From Nothopassalora personata (Eukaryota > Ascomycota > Dothideomycetes > Mycosphaerellales > Mycosphaerellaceae): DNA of 64,000 nt. Shown here piece after piece: positions 44,688-53,383 of the stretch (its first letter is position 1; every line of letters starts with the position of its first letter). The DNA lies in assembly GCA_033816765.1 (NCBI GenBank), contig CM066288.1, positions 2,418,001-2,482,000 of the forward strand, written 5' to 3'. A program made the translations under genes and the position numbers. The notes beneath the pieces are model-generated. The model did not search any database. It worked only from the letters and a program-made list of their open reading frames with translations, and was not told the origin of the DNA.

Positions 44688-47329
44688 TGGTCGGGGGCTG
44701 CTGTTGGTGCTTCGGTGGCAAGGGCGGCGAGGCGAGTAGTGTCGCCCACACCATGCTGACGGCGGAACTCGTCGACGCTCATCTCTCTAGTAATGAGGTT
44801 GCTGAAGTCCCAATTGCCCTTGTTGTAGTGGAAGGGGCAAGCTGGATCCTGTGGCAAGACGTGCGTACGGTCGGTACGACGACAGCGCCAGCATTGGCCA
44901 TTAGCTGCCATTGCTTCCTTCTGTTCCTTGGTCAATTGACCGACCACTTTCCAAGAGGCAGGCAGGATGCGGGTAACTGGCTCGCTGCGCTTCTTGTTCT
45001 TTCGCTCGTTGCCGGTCTCGGTGTTGGATGTGGTCATGGCGGCATTACCGATGATGGTAGTGTTGCCTAGTGCGCTGCCACCGCGGCCACGGGTGTTGCG
45101 GTTGCCATTGCCATTGCCTGTAGGGGGAGCCGGTGCTTCGGGCTTGTACATCTTGATGAGCTGATCACTCTCCTCGAGATCGTAGCCAGCTTGTTGGAAC
45201 TCGGCGAAAGAGTCACCACGCTCCTTCTTGAGCTCGTTCTGCCACTTAGGTGTGAGACGTGTCCACAGCTTGCGGGATGACATCTCTTCTCCTGCCTTCA
45301 AACATAGAGTCTTGTACTTAGTGACAAATGCGGTGAAGGTCTCGGTGTTCACCATCTTCAGGTTGGCGAGCTCTGCTTGCGCCTTCTCTACTGTGTCCTT
45401 GTCACCGAACTGCTTGTCGAGATCTGCCCACATCTGTTCCAATGACTCCCAAGCTTCGCTGTTGATGTTGGCGTCCGTGAAGTCGAAAGGGAAGCCGGAA
45501 GTGCGGTCGCGGACGTAATCGAGGATCTCGAACATGGGCGTGCTCTCATCATAAGACGCGCGAATCTTACCATCCATAGCGATCTTCCAGTTCTTGTACG
45601 GTGGCTTGCCGTTGTTGTCGAACTTCTCGGGGTGATCGCGCTTTGTTTTGGACTGGTAGAAGTACGAAGAGGACGTTGACAGCGCAGGTGTTGGGCGAAC
45701 ACTCCGGTTGATGCCCGGGGCAGGAGTGCGAATGCCGGTCTCACGAATAGTGCGACCTCCGTCTCCGTTGCCGAACAGTCCACCGTTGGTGCTGTATGCG
45801 TTTTCGACTTGTGGGGTGGTGCGACGGCTCTCACGAAGGCCTGTACCCTTAGCAGGCTTAGGTGCTGCACCGGTAGCGCCGACCTGTGCTTCCAGCTGCG
45901 TGATGCGATCTGCCATCTGCTTAATGGTGTTGTCACGTTCGTCGATGTCGTCCATGAAACCGTCACAGTCGGTCTCCGCGGACTTGAGGTTGGCAAGGTG
46001 GATTCTGGCTTCTTCCTGTGCCTGCTTCAGCTTCTCATTCAGGTCCTCGATCTGATCTGCTGCGGTGTCGAGCTTGCCGACCGCAGTGTCGTTTTCTTGG
46101 CGAAGATCAGAGATCTTGCTATTTAGATTCTTGACGATCTTCCTGTGGGTAGCCTGGTCCTGGTTGTAGACGTTCTCGAGCTGTTCGTAGTTGTCCTGAA
46201 TTTCCATGAGCGTGGCGCCCATATCCTTAAGGGCCTGCAGCCAGGTGTTTGGGTGCTTCCGCACTTTGGAGATGAAGTCGTTCGCGGTGACTGCCCGATA
46301 ATCCTCCGCTTCGTAGTAGTCGGTGTTGTGGTTGACGAAGTTATTCATGTCGATGTAGTCCTCTTCCGGTTCTTCTCGCTCTGCCGCGGACTCCATCTGT
46401 TGTAGCGGACTCGGTCCCACCTTAGCCTTCACAGGCTTCGGTGCTGGCAGTGGTGGTGTCGGGGCGCGTGGTGGTAGAACCGGGTAGGACACCGATGGCT
46501 TTGGACTCGCTCGACGGCTTTGGCGTTCTTGAGGTTGAGACTGAGAACGACCGATAGTATCTTGGGAGTATGCACCCGGGACTTGGGATGCAATCCTCGA
46601 TGTAGCGGACATGAGCGAGCTGTCGAGCTCTTGCTCTGTTCGTGTCGTGAAACCGTGGCGGTCACGGTCACGGTTGATGGGTGATGGGCGACGGCCTGGC
46701 ACAGTCGAAGGCAACGCCGCTGCTTGTCGCTGCAGGCTTCTGGACTCGCGGGAGGCTGGAAGAGCTGCTGCTGCGCTTCTGACAGCGGCTACTCGAGTAG
46801 CCCACTGAGTTGCGGTGTTGTCATAGTCTGGGACTCCTGACTTGGACTCCTCAAACAACTTCTGCATGTCCTGGAGCTTGAAGATGCGTGTAGCTACATC
46901 TTCTTCGTCGTTGAATTGGGTTTCACCTGTCGCGTCTAGCTCGCGCAGGTCGAACATGCCTTGAGGTAGTTGGTATGACGAATTGGTATCGAGATCATCC
47001 TCATCTTCATCCTCGATCTCGTCCTCCTCGGGCTCATCGTCGATCTCATCTTCTTCGGCCTGCACTGTCACATGCGGCTGTCCTCCAGACTGAGGTGGTG
47101 ACTTCGGCGACTCGACGACAGGTGCATCCTGCGTCTGCTCTTCCTCGCCGTTCAGGCCATGCCGCCTCAGTGCTTCCTCGCTCTTGTGCTGCCGCAGGGC
47201 TTGCCGCCCTCGGAGCCTAACTTCCTCGATTTCGGCGTCTCGAGTCTTGGTTGATTCGGGGTGTTGTTCTTGATGTCTCTTCAGTGCTGCGGCGATGGCG
47301 TCGCCGGGCTCGTTGTCGTCTGTAGTCAT
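44669..47329 (-). CDS. Element C gag
   Basis: 886 codons from ATG 47329, unusually long for a fungal Gypsy gag. Order: N-terminal charged segment, acidic tract at about residues 90-113, Ser/Pro/Arg-rich linker to 300, long coiled coil at about 378-485 (YNQDQATHRKIVKNLNSKIS... with heptad leucines), capsid-like domain about 565-730 (NWKIAMDGKIRASYDESTPM, ESLEQMWADLDKQFGDKDTV), Gly/Asn/Arg-rich basic linker, and a cysteine-histidine motif C813-x2-C816-x6-H823-x7-C831, longer than the usual CX2CX4HX4C knuckle. It would form the particle and package RNA in the cytoplasm. No RIP mutations, normal codon use. Confidence 0.93.
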   Translation of the reverse strand: MTTDDNEPGDAIAAALKRHQEQHPESTKTRDAEIEEVRLRGRQALRQHKSEEALRRHGLNGEEEQTQDAPVVESPKSPPQSGGQPHVTVQAEEDEIDDEPEEDEIEDEDEDDLDTNSSYQLPQGMFDLRELDATGETQFNDEEDVATRIFKLQDMQKLFEESKSGVPDYDNTATQWATRVAAVRSAAAALPASRESRSLQRQAAALPSTVPGRRPSPINRDRDRHGFTTRTEQELDSSLMSATSRIASQVPGAYSQDTIGRSQSQPQERQSRRASPKPSVSYPVLPPRAPTPPLPAPKPVKAKVGPSPLQQMESAAEREEPEEDYIDMNNFVNHNTDYYEAEDYRAVTANDFISKVRKHPNTWLQALKDMGATLMEIQDNYEQLENVYNQDQATHRKIVKNLNSKISDLRQENDTAVGKLDTAADQIEDLNEKLKQAQEEARIHLANLKSAETDCDGFMDDIDERDNTIKQMADRITQLEAQVGATGAAPKPAKGTGLRESRRTTPQVENAYSTNGGLFGNGDGGRTIRETGIRTPAPGINRSVRPTPALSTSSSYFYQSKTKRDHPEKFDNNGKPPYKNWKIAMDGKIRASYDESTPMFEILDYVRDRTSGFPFDFTDANINSEAWESLEQMWADLDKQFGDKDTVEKAQAELANLKMVNTETFTAFVTKYKTLCLKAGEEMSSRKLWTRLTPKWQNELKKERGDSFAEFQQAGYDLEESDQLIKMYKPEAPAPPTGNGNGNRNTRGRGGSALGNTTIIGNAAMTTSNTETGNERKNKKRSEPVTRILPASWKVVGQLTKEQKEAMAANGQCWRCRRTDRTHVLPQDPACPFHYNKGNWDFSNLITREMSVDEFRRQHGVGDTTRLAALATEAPTAAPDQGNAQA

Positions 47330-47484
47330 GATCGCGGGCGATTGGCAGATCGGGTCGCGAAAGGGTAGGTAGGTGTGTCGGTAGTTATAGTAGTCGCTGT
47401 CGCAGTCGGCAGCGGCGGTACTTTCCTGATGTTTCTGCAGCGCAGTGCATGTAGATAATCGGAAAGAAGGGTGGTCTAACTAAC

Positions 47485-47676
47485 TGACACGAGGCCTACG
47501 AGTGTAAGAGGGAAACGTAGGGTGTAGGGAATAGAGACGTAGTTAGACGAAGTATCTAGAGGTAACGCGCGAAGTACGAAAGATAAAGCAAAGCGCCGAG
47601 GCGTCGCGCTAGCGCCGGGAGATCACGTGACCCTGATCACGTGACCGAACATCCAAATCAAGGTCGCTTCGTGACA
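47485..47676 (-). repeat. Element C 5' LTR (192 bp)
   Basis: Identical by eye to 39989-40180, followed by CCTTA. As 5' LTR it should hold the promoter; the paired CACGTG motifs are the only clear binding-site candidates. No typical initiator-tRNA primer site is seen next to it. Confidence 0.97.
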
Positions 47677-47681
47677 CCTTA

Positions 47682-49150
47682 CGAGTCTCGACTACGCCTC
47701 GTAAGTAACGCGCTAGACACACATCTACTTACCTTAAAGGATCAACTTTAGGAAAACTCGGACTTAGGAGCGACCTACTTATAGTCCTCTGCCTTTTCCC
47801 TAGTCGCTACGATAGACACATATCTACTCGCCTTAAGGGGTCGACTTTAGGAAAACTCGGACTTAGGAGCGACCTACTTCTAGTCCTCTACCTTTTCCCT
47901 AGTCGCTACCCTTTTTAGTTAGAGCCTTCGTAGCGTCTACCCTACGAACCGCTTACGCGTTACGGTCCTTCTATAGGTGCCTATTCGGGCAATCCGTCTT
48001 AATGTGACCCTTCTTATAGCATCTATAGCACTCCGCTTTAGTCCTATCGAAGGTTATAGACGATCCGCCGGCGTCCCGCTAGTGACTCGTACCCGGGTCG
48101 CGCGACGCCTAACTATACTTCTACTACTTCGAGCTACGATCGCTTCGCCCTTAGTCGCCCTTAGTCTCTCGCCTACGGCGACTATGCTACCCGCGGTCGT
48201 GCCCTCCGCTACTACGCTCCGTGCTTTTAATACGCGAAGCTAGGATCACTAGTTCCTCTCTAGTTATTAGGATGTCATAAAACTTAACGATTACGGACCG
48301 TAGGCCGGGCGTAAGCTTAGCGAGTATATGTCGTACGCGTTACGCCTCCGTATAGTCCCCTAACTAATCCTCTATAACATCTAGCTTAGTCGTAAACTAA
48401 CGCACTATCTAGTTATCCTTCTATTTTACCGCCTTATACTCTAACATTACGTTAAGTACGCGGTTTATAGGATTACCGCATACGTCTCGACAGAACTCCT
48501 TAAAGTCCTAGTATATATACCCTTTAAGGTTAAGGACGCTATAGTTAGCGTACTATCGCTTACTTGCCTCTCCGCTTAGGTACATAACCCTATATAGGAC
48601 CTTTAACTCGTTCGTCGCATACGTGCCGCCTAAGAGGGTAAAGATAAGAGAGAGCTCCCTTAGGAATACCCGTGCTTTCTTAATCGAGTCCCCTCTAAAA
48701 GTGTCACGGGGTGGCCTTGACCTTGGACCCTTCGCCGGCTTAACCGCGGACCTTCCGGATCGGGTTAGCGCGGCTTGGCACGAGATCGACCTTGCTTCTC
48801 TCTTCTCTCTCGTTCTTAGACTCTTCGTAGATTGTATTATTCACGACTTGACTCCTACACTCTCCGGATCTCATATCGCCCGTGTCAAAAAGGCGTAGGT
48901 TCTTTAAGACGTAAACGTGTCGTATGCGATACGACCGCGCCTCGAGCTACGATATTATCGTTAGTTACTATAGATAGAGGAGGGGGAGTAGGGGATAGTT
49001 CTCCGCCGGATTTGCCCTAAGGGTCCGCCAGCGGTACGCTTACGTCCCGTAAGATCTCTAACTGTTCAATCTCCCTCTATATCTCCTTCTCCTTAACCTC
49101 TACCCGAAGGGCATCCCTTCTTACGACTAAGGCTACACGCCTCGCTCGTT
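47682..49150 (-). pseudogene. A2 gag, RIP-inactivated
   Basis: Continuation of A2 on the far side of element C; the same gag as A1 26220-27400, including the mutated zinc-knuckle region near 48000-48035. Broken by the solo LTR at 48702-48887. Confidence 0.8.
48697..48892 (-). mobile_element. Solo LTR, non-RIPped, related to element C
   Basis: The 186-bp block 48702-48887 (TGTCACGGGG...CCCGTGTCA) is present in A2 gag but absent from A1 and is flanked by AAAAG on both sides. Its ends resemble those of the C LTR (TGTCACG...CGTGTCA in the same orientation). Composition is normal, so it inserted, and lost its body by LTR recombination, after RIP of A2. Confidence 0.88.
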
Positions 49151-49251
49151 GCTAAGCCCTAGGGCTTAGGGGAGCCGTAGGCGTAGCGCTACTGTCGTCG
49201 CGTTCGGACTCTATAGCGTGTATAGATTATAACGAAGAGAAGAATTAGAAC

Positions 49252-49448
49252 TATTAGGGGGATGTCGTAATGTATAGCACGCCCACGATCTTCTAATCGT
49301 AGATGAACTAATTCTTGCCTTTTGTTTAAGACGCATTGCGCGTCGTAAGGTGTACTTATACGTGTTACGTGCGGCTTAGTAGCCGGTCGCGACCGTATGT
49401 TACATGTAAGGCCACATGTAAGGGTTAGCCACTAGGCTACCCCTTATA
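49252..49448 (-). repeat. A2 5' LTR (197 bp)
   Basis: TATTAGGGGGATG...CCCCTTATA, partner of 34854-35050, followed by GAGAA. Confidence 0.95.
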
Positions 49449-49584
49449 GAGAACCTACGATATACTTTACTACCGCGCCCGAGGATCGAGACTTCTAACA
49501 ATTCGTGTATAGAGCTATTTCGATACTAGAGGTTTTAGTATCTAGAGTAAGTCGTTAACGGCGTTTATAGGAGGAAGAAGACAT
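49449..49584 (-). pseudogene. Family B antisense gene, N-terminal part (B1)
   Basis: ATG at 49584-49582; continues into 34853-34444 across A2. See the whole copy at 61657-62196. Confidence 0.55.
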
Positions 49585-49657
49585 AGTTAACTATTACTAT
49601 AAGAGATAATAACGGCTTATAGAGCTTCGGGACGAAGCTAGGCTAAAAAGGGGATAG

Positions 49658-50061
49658 TGTTACGGAATAATTCTTATAGACCCTAGAATTATAATAACGA
49701 GACGAGCACGTAACTTATCCTACCTAAGCGCTTAGACTTAGGGCAATTAGACTACTTAGGCTTAGACTAATGAGGCTACTTATACTTAGAATAATTAGAC
49801 TAATTACCGAGATCTACGAATCTTCTTTATATTTAGGAACGCTAAGAATCCCTTATAGTTTCGATACGTTTAACTTACTGTTTAATATTACTGTTTAGAA
49901 TACACTATAACCTAACCTCTACCTTACTACTGCTTAGTCTTTATAAGACAAGACAGATACTACTCTATTACTCTCCCTTAACTTCCTATCAGCCCGAGAA
50001 TAAACCCGATTAAGCTTGTCTTCTTAACTTGTAATATTATTAGGTTATACTAAACCTAACA
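49658..50061 (+). repeat. Family B 3' LTR, U3 type b (404 bp)
   Basis: TGTTACGGAATAATTC...CTAAACCTAACA, directly after AAAAAGGGGATAG. Its U3 half matches B2 (61583 downwards) but not the 5' LTR at 21839. Confidence 0.88.
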
Positions 50062-51600
50062 AAGGCGGCGATAACGGTAGTAGGAGCCTATAAGCCGTAG
50101 GAGACCTAATTGCTACTAGTAAGAGTATACGCTATAATAATATAAGGCGGCCTAAGCGAGCTACTTATACTACTAATAAAAATCGTATAGGGGAGAGACA
50201 ATAGGTAGTACGTTATATACTTATCGTAGGCGCCTTATAAAGGGGATACTAAGGATTAGTATATAGAAGATAGGTTAGTCTATTACGGAAACGCAATTAT
50301 AGTACCTAGAGATTATATAGTAAGAGTATAGTTACTATATATATATAATAATAACCTACTAGTAGAATACTTTAGTAATATAAAGACTTAAGAGCTACTA
50401 TAACGTTACTACTAGTAGGAATTACTTAGTAAGGATATACGAGAGTATATAGGAAACTATAGAGCGTATTAAACCTCGAAGGCGAGGCGCTATCGACCCT
50501 ACGGTAAGCTATAACTACTACCTAGGCTAGACGGTCTATAGTAAGAAATTACTATAGATTTTATTATATACCTACTACTAAGTAAGTAAGGAGAATACGT
50601 ATATAATACGATCCTAGTAATCGTCGACCGCTACTCTAAAATAAACTTATATATTCCGATACGTAAGATATATATAGCCGCGGAGCTTATAAGGATCTTA
50701 TAAGACGAGGTCGTACGGTACTATAGTATTATAGCGGGTATAGTAAGTAACTGCGGGTTAGTATTTACGAGTAGGTTCTAGAGTAACTTCTACTTCGAGA
50801 TATAGGTAAAGCGTAAGCTATCTATAGCCTTTTACCCTTAGACTAATAGTTAGACTAAGAGGGTAAACTAAACCTTAGAATAGTACCTTTATTATTACTA
50901 TAGCGAGAACTAGATAGAGTAGGCTAAGTAGCTAACTATTACTAAATTTGTATATAATAATAGCGTCTACCCTACGCTATATATAAGCCTATTCGAGATA
51001 GCGTATAGTTAGAGACTAGAGGTTATCCTAAGACCTATAGGATCTCGAGGCGAGATCTAGGAAGGGGAGATACTAGTAGTAGTAGACTTAGTTAACCGTA
51101 TACTAAAACTACGCGCTACGCTTACGAAGCGCTAGGAAACCGTAGTAGATAACTAGGCTCGCTACTATAATAAGACTTATAAGGCTAAGAGCTATTACGT
51201 AGGTAAAATAGTCTTATTATCTATAAAGAACCTAAGGTTAGTATTACTAAAGAAGAAGATAGGTCCGAAGTTTATCGGACCGTATCGTATTATCGATGCT
51301 ATTAGTTCGTAGGCGTACCGCCTAGTATTACTAGTAGAGTAAAGAATCTATAATGTATTTTATATATCCCTCCTCGAGCCGTACGCGGGTAGTAAGAAGG
51401 ATAGAGGTACTATACCCCTTACTAATAAGGATAGGGAATATAAAGTAGAGGTAGTACTAGGAAAGCGTAGGTATAGGGGTGAAGTATAGTACCTAGTATA
51501 ATAGAAGGGCTAGCTAGAGGAATATAATAGCTAGGAGCTAGTATAAGGACTCGCGAATACTACGCGTATAGTAGCTAAATATAAGGCGTTAGCAAAGGCG
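50062..51600 (+). pseudogene. Family D integrase and chromodomain-like tail
   Basis: Colinear with A1 29400-30950 at clearly lower identity. Integrase core, linker and tail are readable but full of stops. It is TA-saturated. Confidence 0.7.
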
Positions 51601-51699
51601 ATATAAGGCGTAGAAGGGATTAGAGAGGCTATATATCTAGCCCCTACCCTTTAGTAGTAAAATAGAAGGGCCTTATCCTTTAGTAATAATATAGACATA

Positions 51700-51800
51700 G
51701 CTTTATCCTTTATTAACTATAAGATAGAGAGGCCTTACCCGATAGTAACTATATAGGAGAGAGGCCTTACCCGATAGTAACGATATAGGAGATAGGAGAG
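51700..51800 (+). repeat. Short tandem repeat in family D 3' region
   Basis: Units of about 40 bp around GAGAGGCCTTACCCGATAG are repeated between about 51640 and 51800 with small changes (ACTATATAGGA / ACGATATAGGA). Confidence 0.6.
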
Positions 51801-51929
51801 GAGAGAGAAGATTATTTATTTATAAAAATAAAAATAAAAGTAAACTTTTATAAGGGCGTAATATAGAGGCGCTACGTAGATAGAAGATAGGCGCGTAGTA
51901 AGCGGCTAGTACGCGTAACGCGCGCGATT

Positions 51930-52910
51930 ACTCGTTATCCTTATCCTCCTCCTCCTTATTATTATCCTTATTATACTTACGGCGTAAGGTAGGCGTTAGG
52001 AACGTCCTATCTATAGTAGTAGTATTAATGTTCTTAGCCTATAAAAACTATAACCGCGGCTAGTATAGGATACGTATACGGCGTATATACTACTTATAGT
52101 ACGGCCGAGCTCGAATAGCCTATTAAGGGCCCTATTCTACTCTTACTATAGTACTATAGACGTAGTAGCGGCGGCGGAGGAGGGGCTAGTAGTAGAGGCG
52201 CCTATAAAGCGTACGCAAGTATTACCTATACGCTTATTCTTATAGGTACTATACTACCTCTTACCCTAGGAGGAGGTTAGCCGAGTTATATAAGGAGCAA
52301 TAATACGGCGTACGTAGTAAGTATATAGAGCGTACGCGAGACGTAGACCTTATACCTAAATCCTACTTACTAATTTTAGTATAGCGGCGGCGTTACTCGT
52401 CTAGAGTATCTTACTCCTCCTAGGTAGGAGAATTGCTAAGCTCGTAGATAAGCTCGTTACACTAGGCGCGCGCGGTACGTAGGCGAGCTACTAGCTACGC
52501 AATAGAGACGCTAGTATTACTTACGTACGGGTACCTACTAGTCCTATAGCGCCTATACTTCTTAAGTAGCTCGCTAGTAGTAACACTATTATACGTATCT
52601 AGCTCGTCTATTATACGGTTAGTAAGCGCGTCGTAAGCGGTGAGCGTAGCGAATACTTACTACGTATAAAGTATAGGAGGTAGCGTAGGTACATCTTATA
52701 CCTAGACGCTTAGCTAGTAATAACTTAGGAGTCTACGGCCCTAACGTACTAAACTTACGCTTCGCTAGCGTATCGGGTACGCCGAGCGCGCTAGACATCT
52801 ATAGTAGTACTAGTAATAGTATTAGTAGTACTAATATACTACCTATAATAGCCTCCTAGTAAAGTTAGTCTTAGATAGCTTCTTTAGAAGCTATAGTAGT
52901 ACTAGCGAGT
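51930..52910 (-). pseudogene. Antisense accessory gene of family D, homologous to that of family A
   Basis: On the strand opposite to pol and in the same position as in family A. An ATG at 52694 opens MYLRYLLYFIRSK, and, after one frameshift, AYDALTNRIIDELDTYNSVT and SELLKKYRRYRTSRYPYVSN follow, aligning with AYDSYTNYLLDETDNCNSIT and GELLKKCSRYRRIKYSYVPN of A. Further on NRALNRLFELGR and FYRLRT match A. The start about 216 nt upstream of 52694 and the end are estimated from A. Protein-level similarity with silent DNA change indicates former selection on this frame. Confidence 0.65.
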
Positions 52911-53200
52911 TACTAGGTAGGAGCTAGCGTAGAGCTAGTAACCAGTAGTACTAGTACGATATACTACGAGAACGTAGTATAAGTAAGAGGGAGGAAAAGG
53001 AGGAAGAGAGTACGCTTCTTAAACCCTTAAGTTAGTTTACCGGGTAACTATAACTTTAACCTACATTCCGATAATAACACGTACGTAATACGTCGGTAAA
53101 TTGTATAGTAACGGAACGTACGAGAAGTAGATAGAGTAACTATATAGAAACCTCCTAAAGCCGTAAGCTAAGGATAGCTCGTCCTAAAAGAGGAGGTAGT

Positions 53201-53383
53201 TATAAGGATAGCCTATAGCTAACCCTTATATGTAATATACGGCTATACCCGGCTTAGTAAGCCGTACGTAACGCGTATACATATACTAAGCGATACGTAT
53301 AGCGTCTATAAAAGGAGGTACGCTTTAGTTTATCTACGATTAGAATATCTTAGGCATACTATATATTATAACATCCCCTTATA
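53201..53383 (+). repeat. Family D 3' LTR (183 bp)
   Basis: TATAAGGATAGCCTATAGC...CATCCCCTTATA; distantly similar to the A LTR, and its first ~110 bp match 21729-21838. Confidence 0.85.

Larger units (their letters stand above)
39984..47681 (-). mobile_element. Young Ty3/Gypsy element C, non-RIPped, nearly intact
   Basis: 7688 bp (39989-47676) flanked by perfect CCTTA duplications. The two 192-bp LTRs are identical on my reading and the whole element has normal CpA/TpG content, unlike the saturated DNA on both sides. Minus orientation: LTR, gag (886 codons), pol reached by a -1 frameshift, pol divided by one in-frame TAA into protease-RT-RNase H and integrase-chromodomain, LTR. Inserted into A2 between gag and protease. 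It must have arrived after A2 was mutated. Confidence 0.97.
34849..49453 (-). mobile_element. Gypsy family A copy 2 (A2), minus orientation, with nested insertions
   Basis: Element 34854-49448 with 197-bp LTRs. Target duplication is AAGAA (34849-34853) / GAGAA (49449-49453); the uninterrupted B2 copy shows the original site as GAGAA, so one base changed afterwards. It is interrupted by element C (39984-47681) and a solo LTR (48697-48892). Without these it is about 6.7 kb. It inserted into the antisense gene of B1. Confidence 0.92.
21839..50061 (+). mobile_element. Gypsy family B composite (B1), interrupted by A1 and A2
   Basis: Outer Ty3/Gypsy element in plus orientation. Its own sequence is 21839-25926, 32523-34853 and 49449-50061, with domains continuing across both insertions: RNase H is split at 25926/32518, and the antisense ORF at 34853/49449. 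Order is LTR, gag, protease, RT, RNase H, integrase, chromodomain-like tail, tRNA-like segment, antisense ORF, polypurine tract (AAAAAGGGGATAG, 49645-49657), LTR. The two LTRs have unrelated U3 halves and there is no target duplication, so it is probably a recombinant of two B copies. Confidence 0.85.
50062..53383 (+). mobile_element. Gypsy family D, 3' portion
   Basis: Diverged relative of family A. It begins within pol just upstream of integrase; integrase at about 50480-50980 matches A (GRYRPYGKL-type linker, then TMDFI...). A 3' region with an antisense ORF follows, then a purine tract (GAGGAGGTAG) and a 183-bp LTR. No gag or RT is present here, so the junction with B1 at 50061/50062 marks a deletion or rearrangement. 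Confidence 0.75.

Noticed and set aside
40145..47220. Plus-strand frames of 60-170 codons over element C
   Set aside because: Complementary to gag and pol with no independent evidence; unlike the antisense genes of A, B and D they overlap essential coding.
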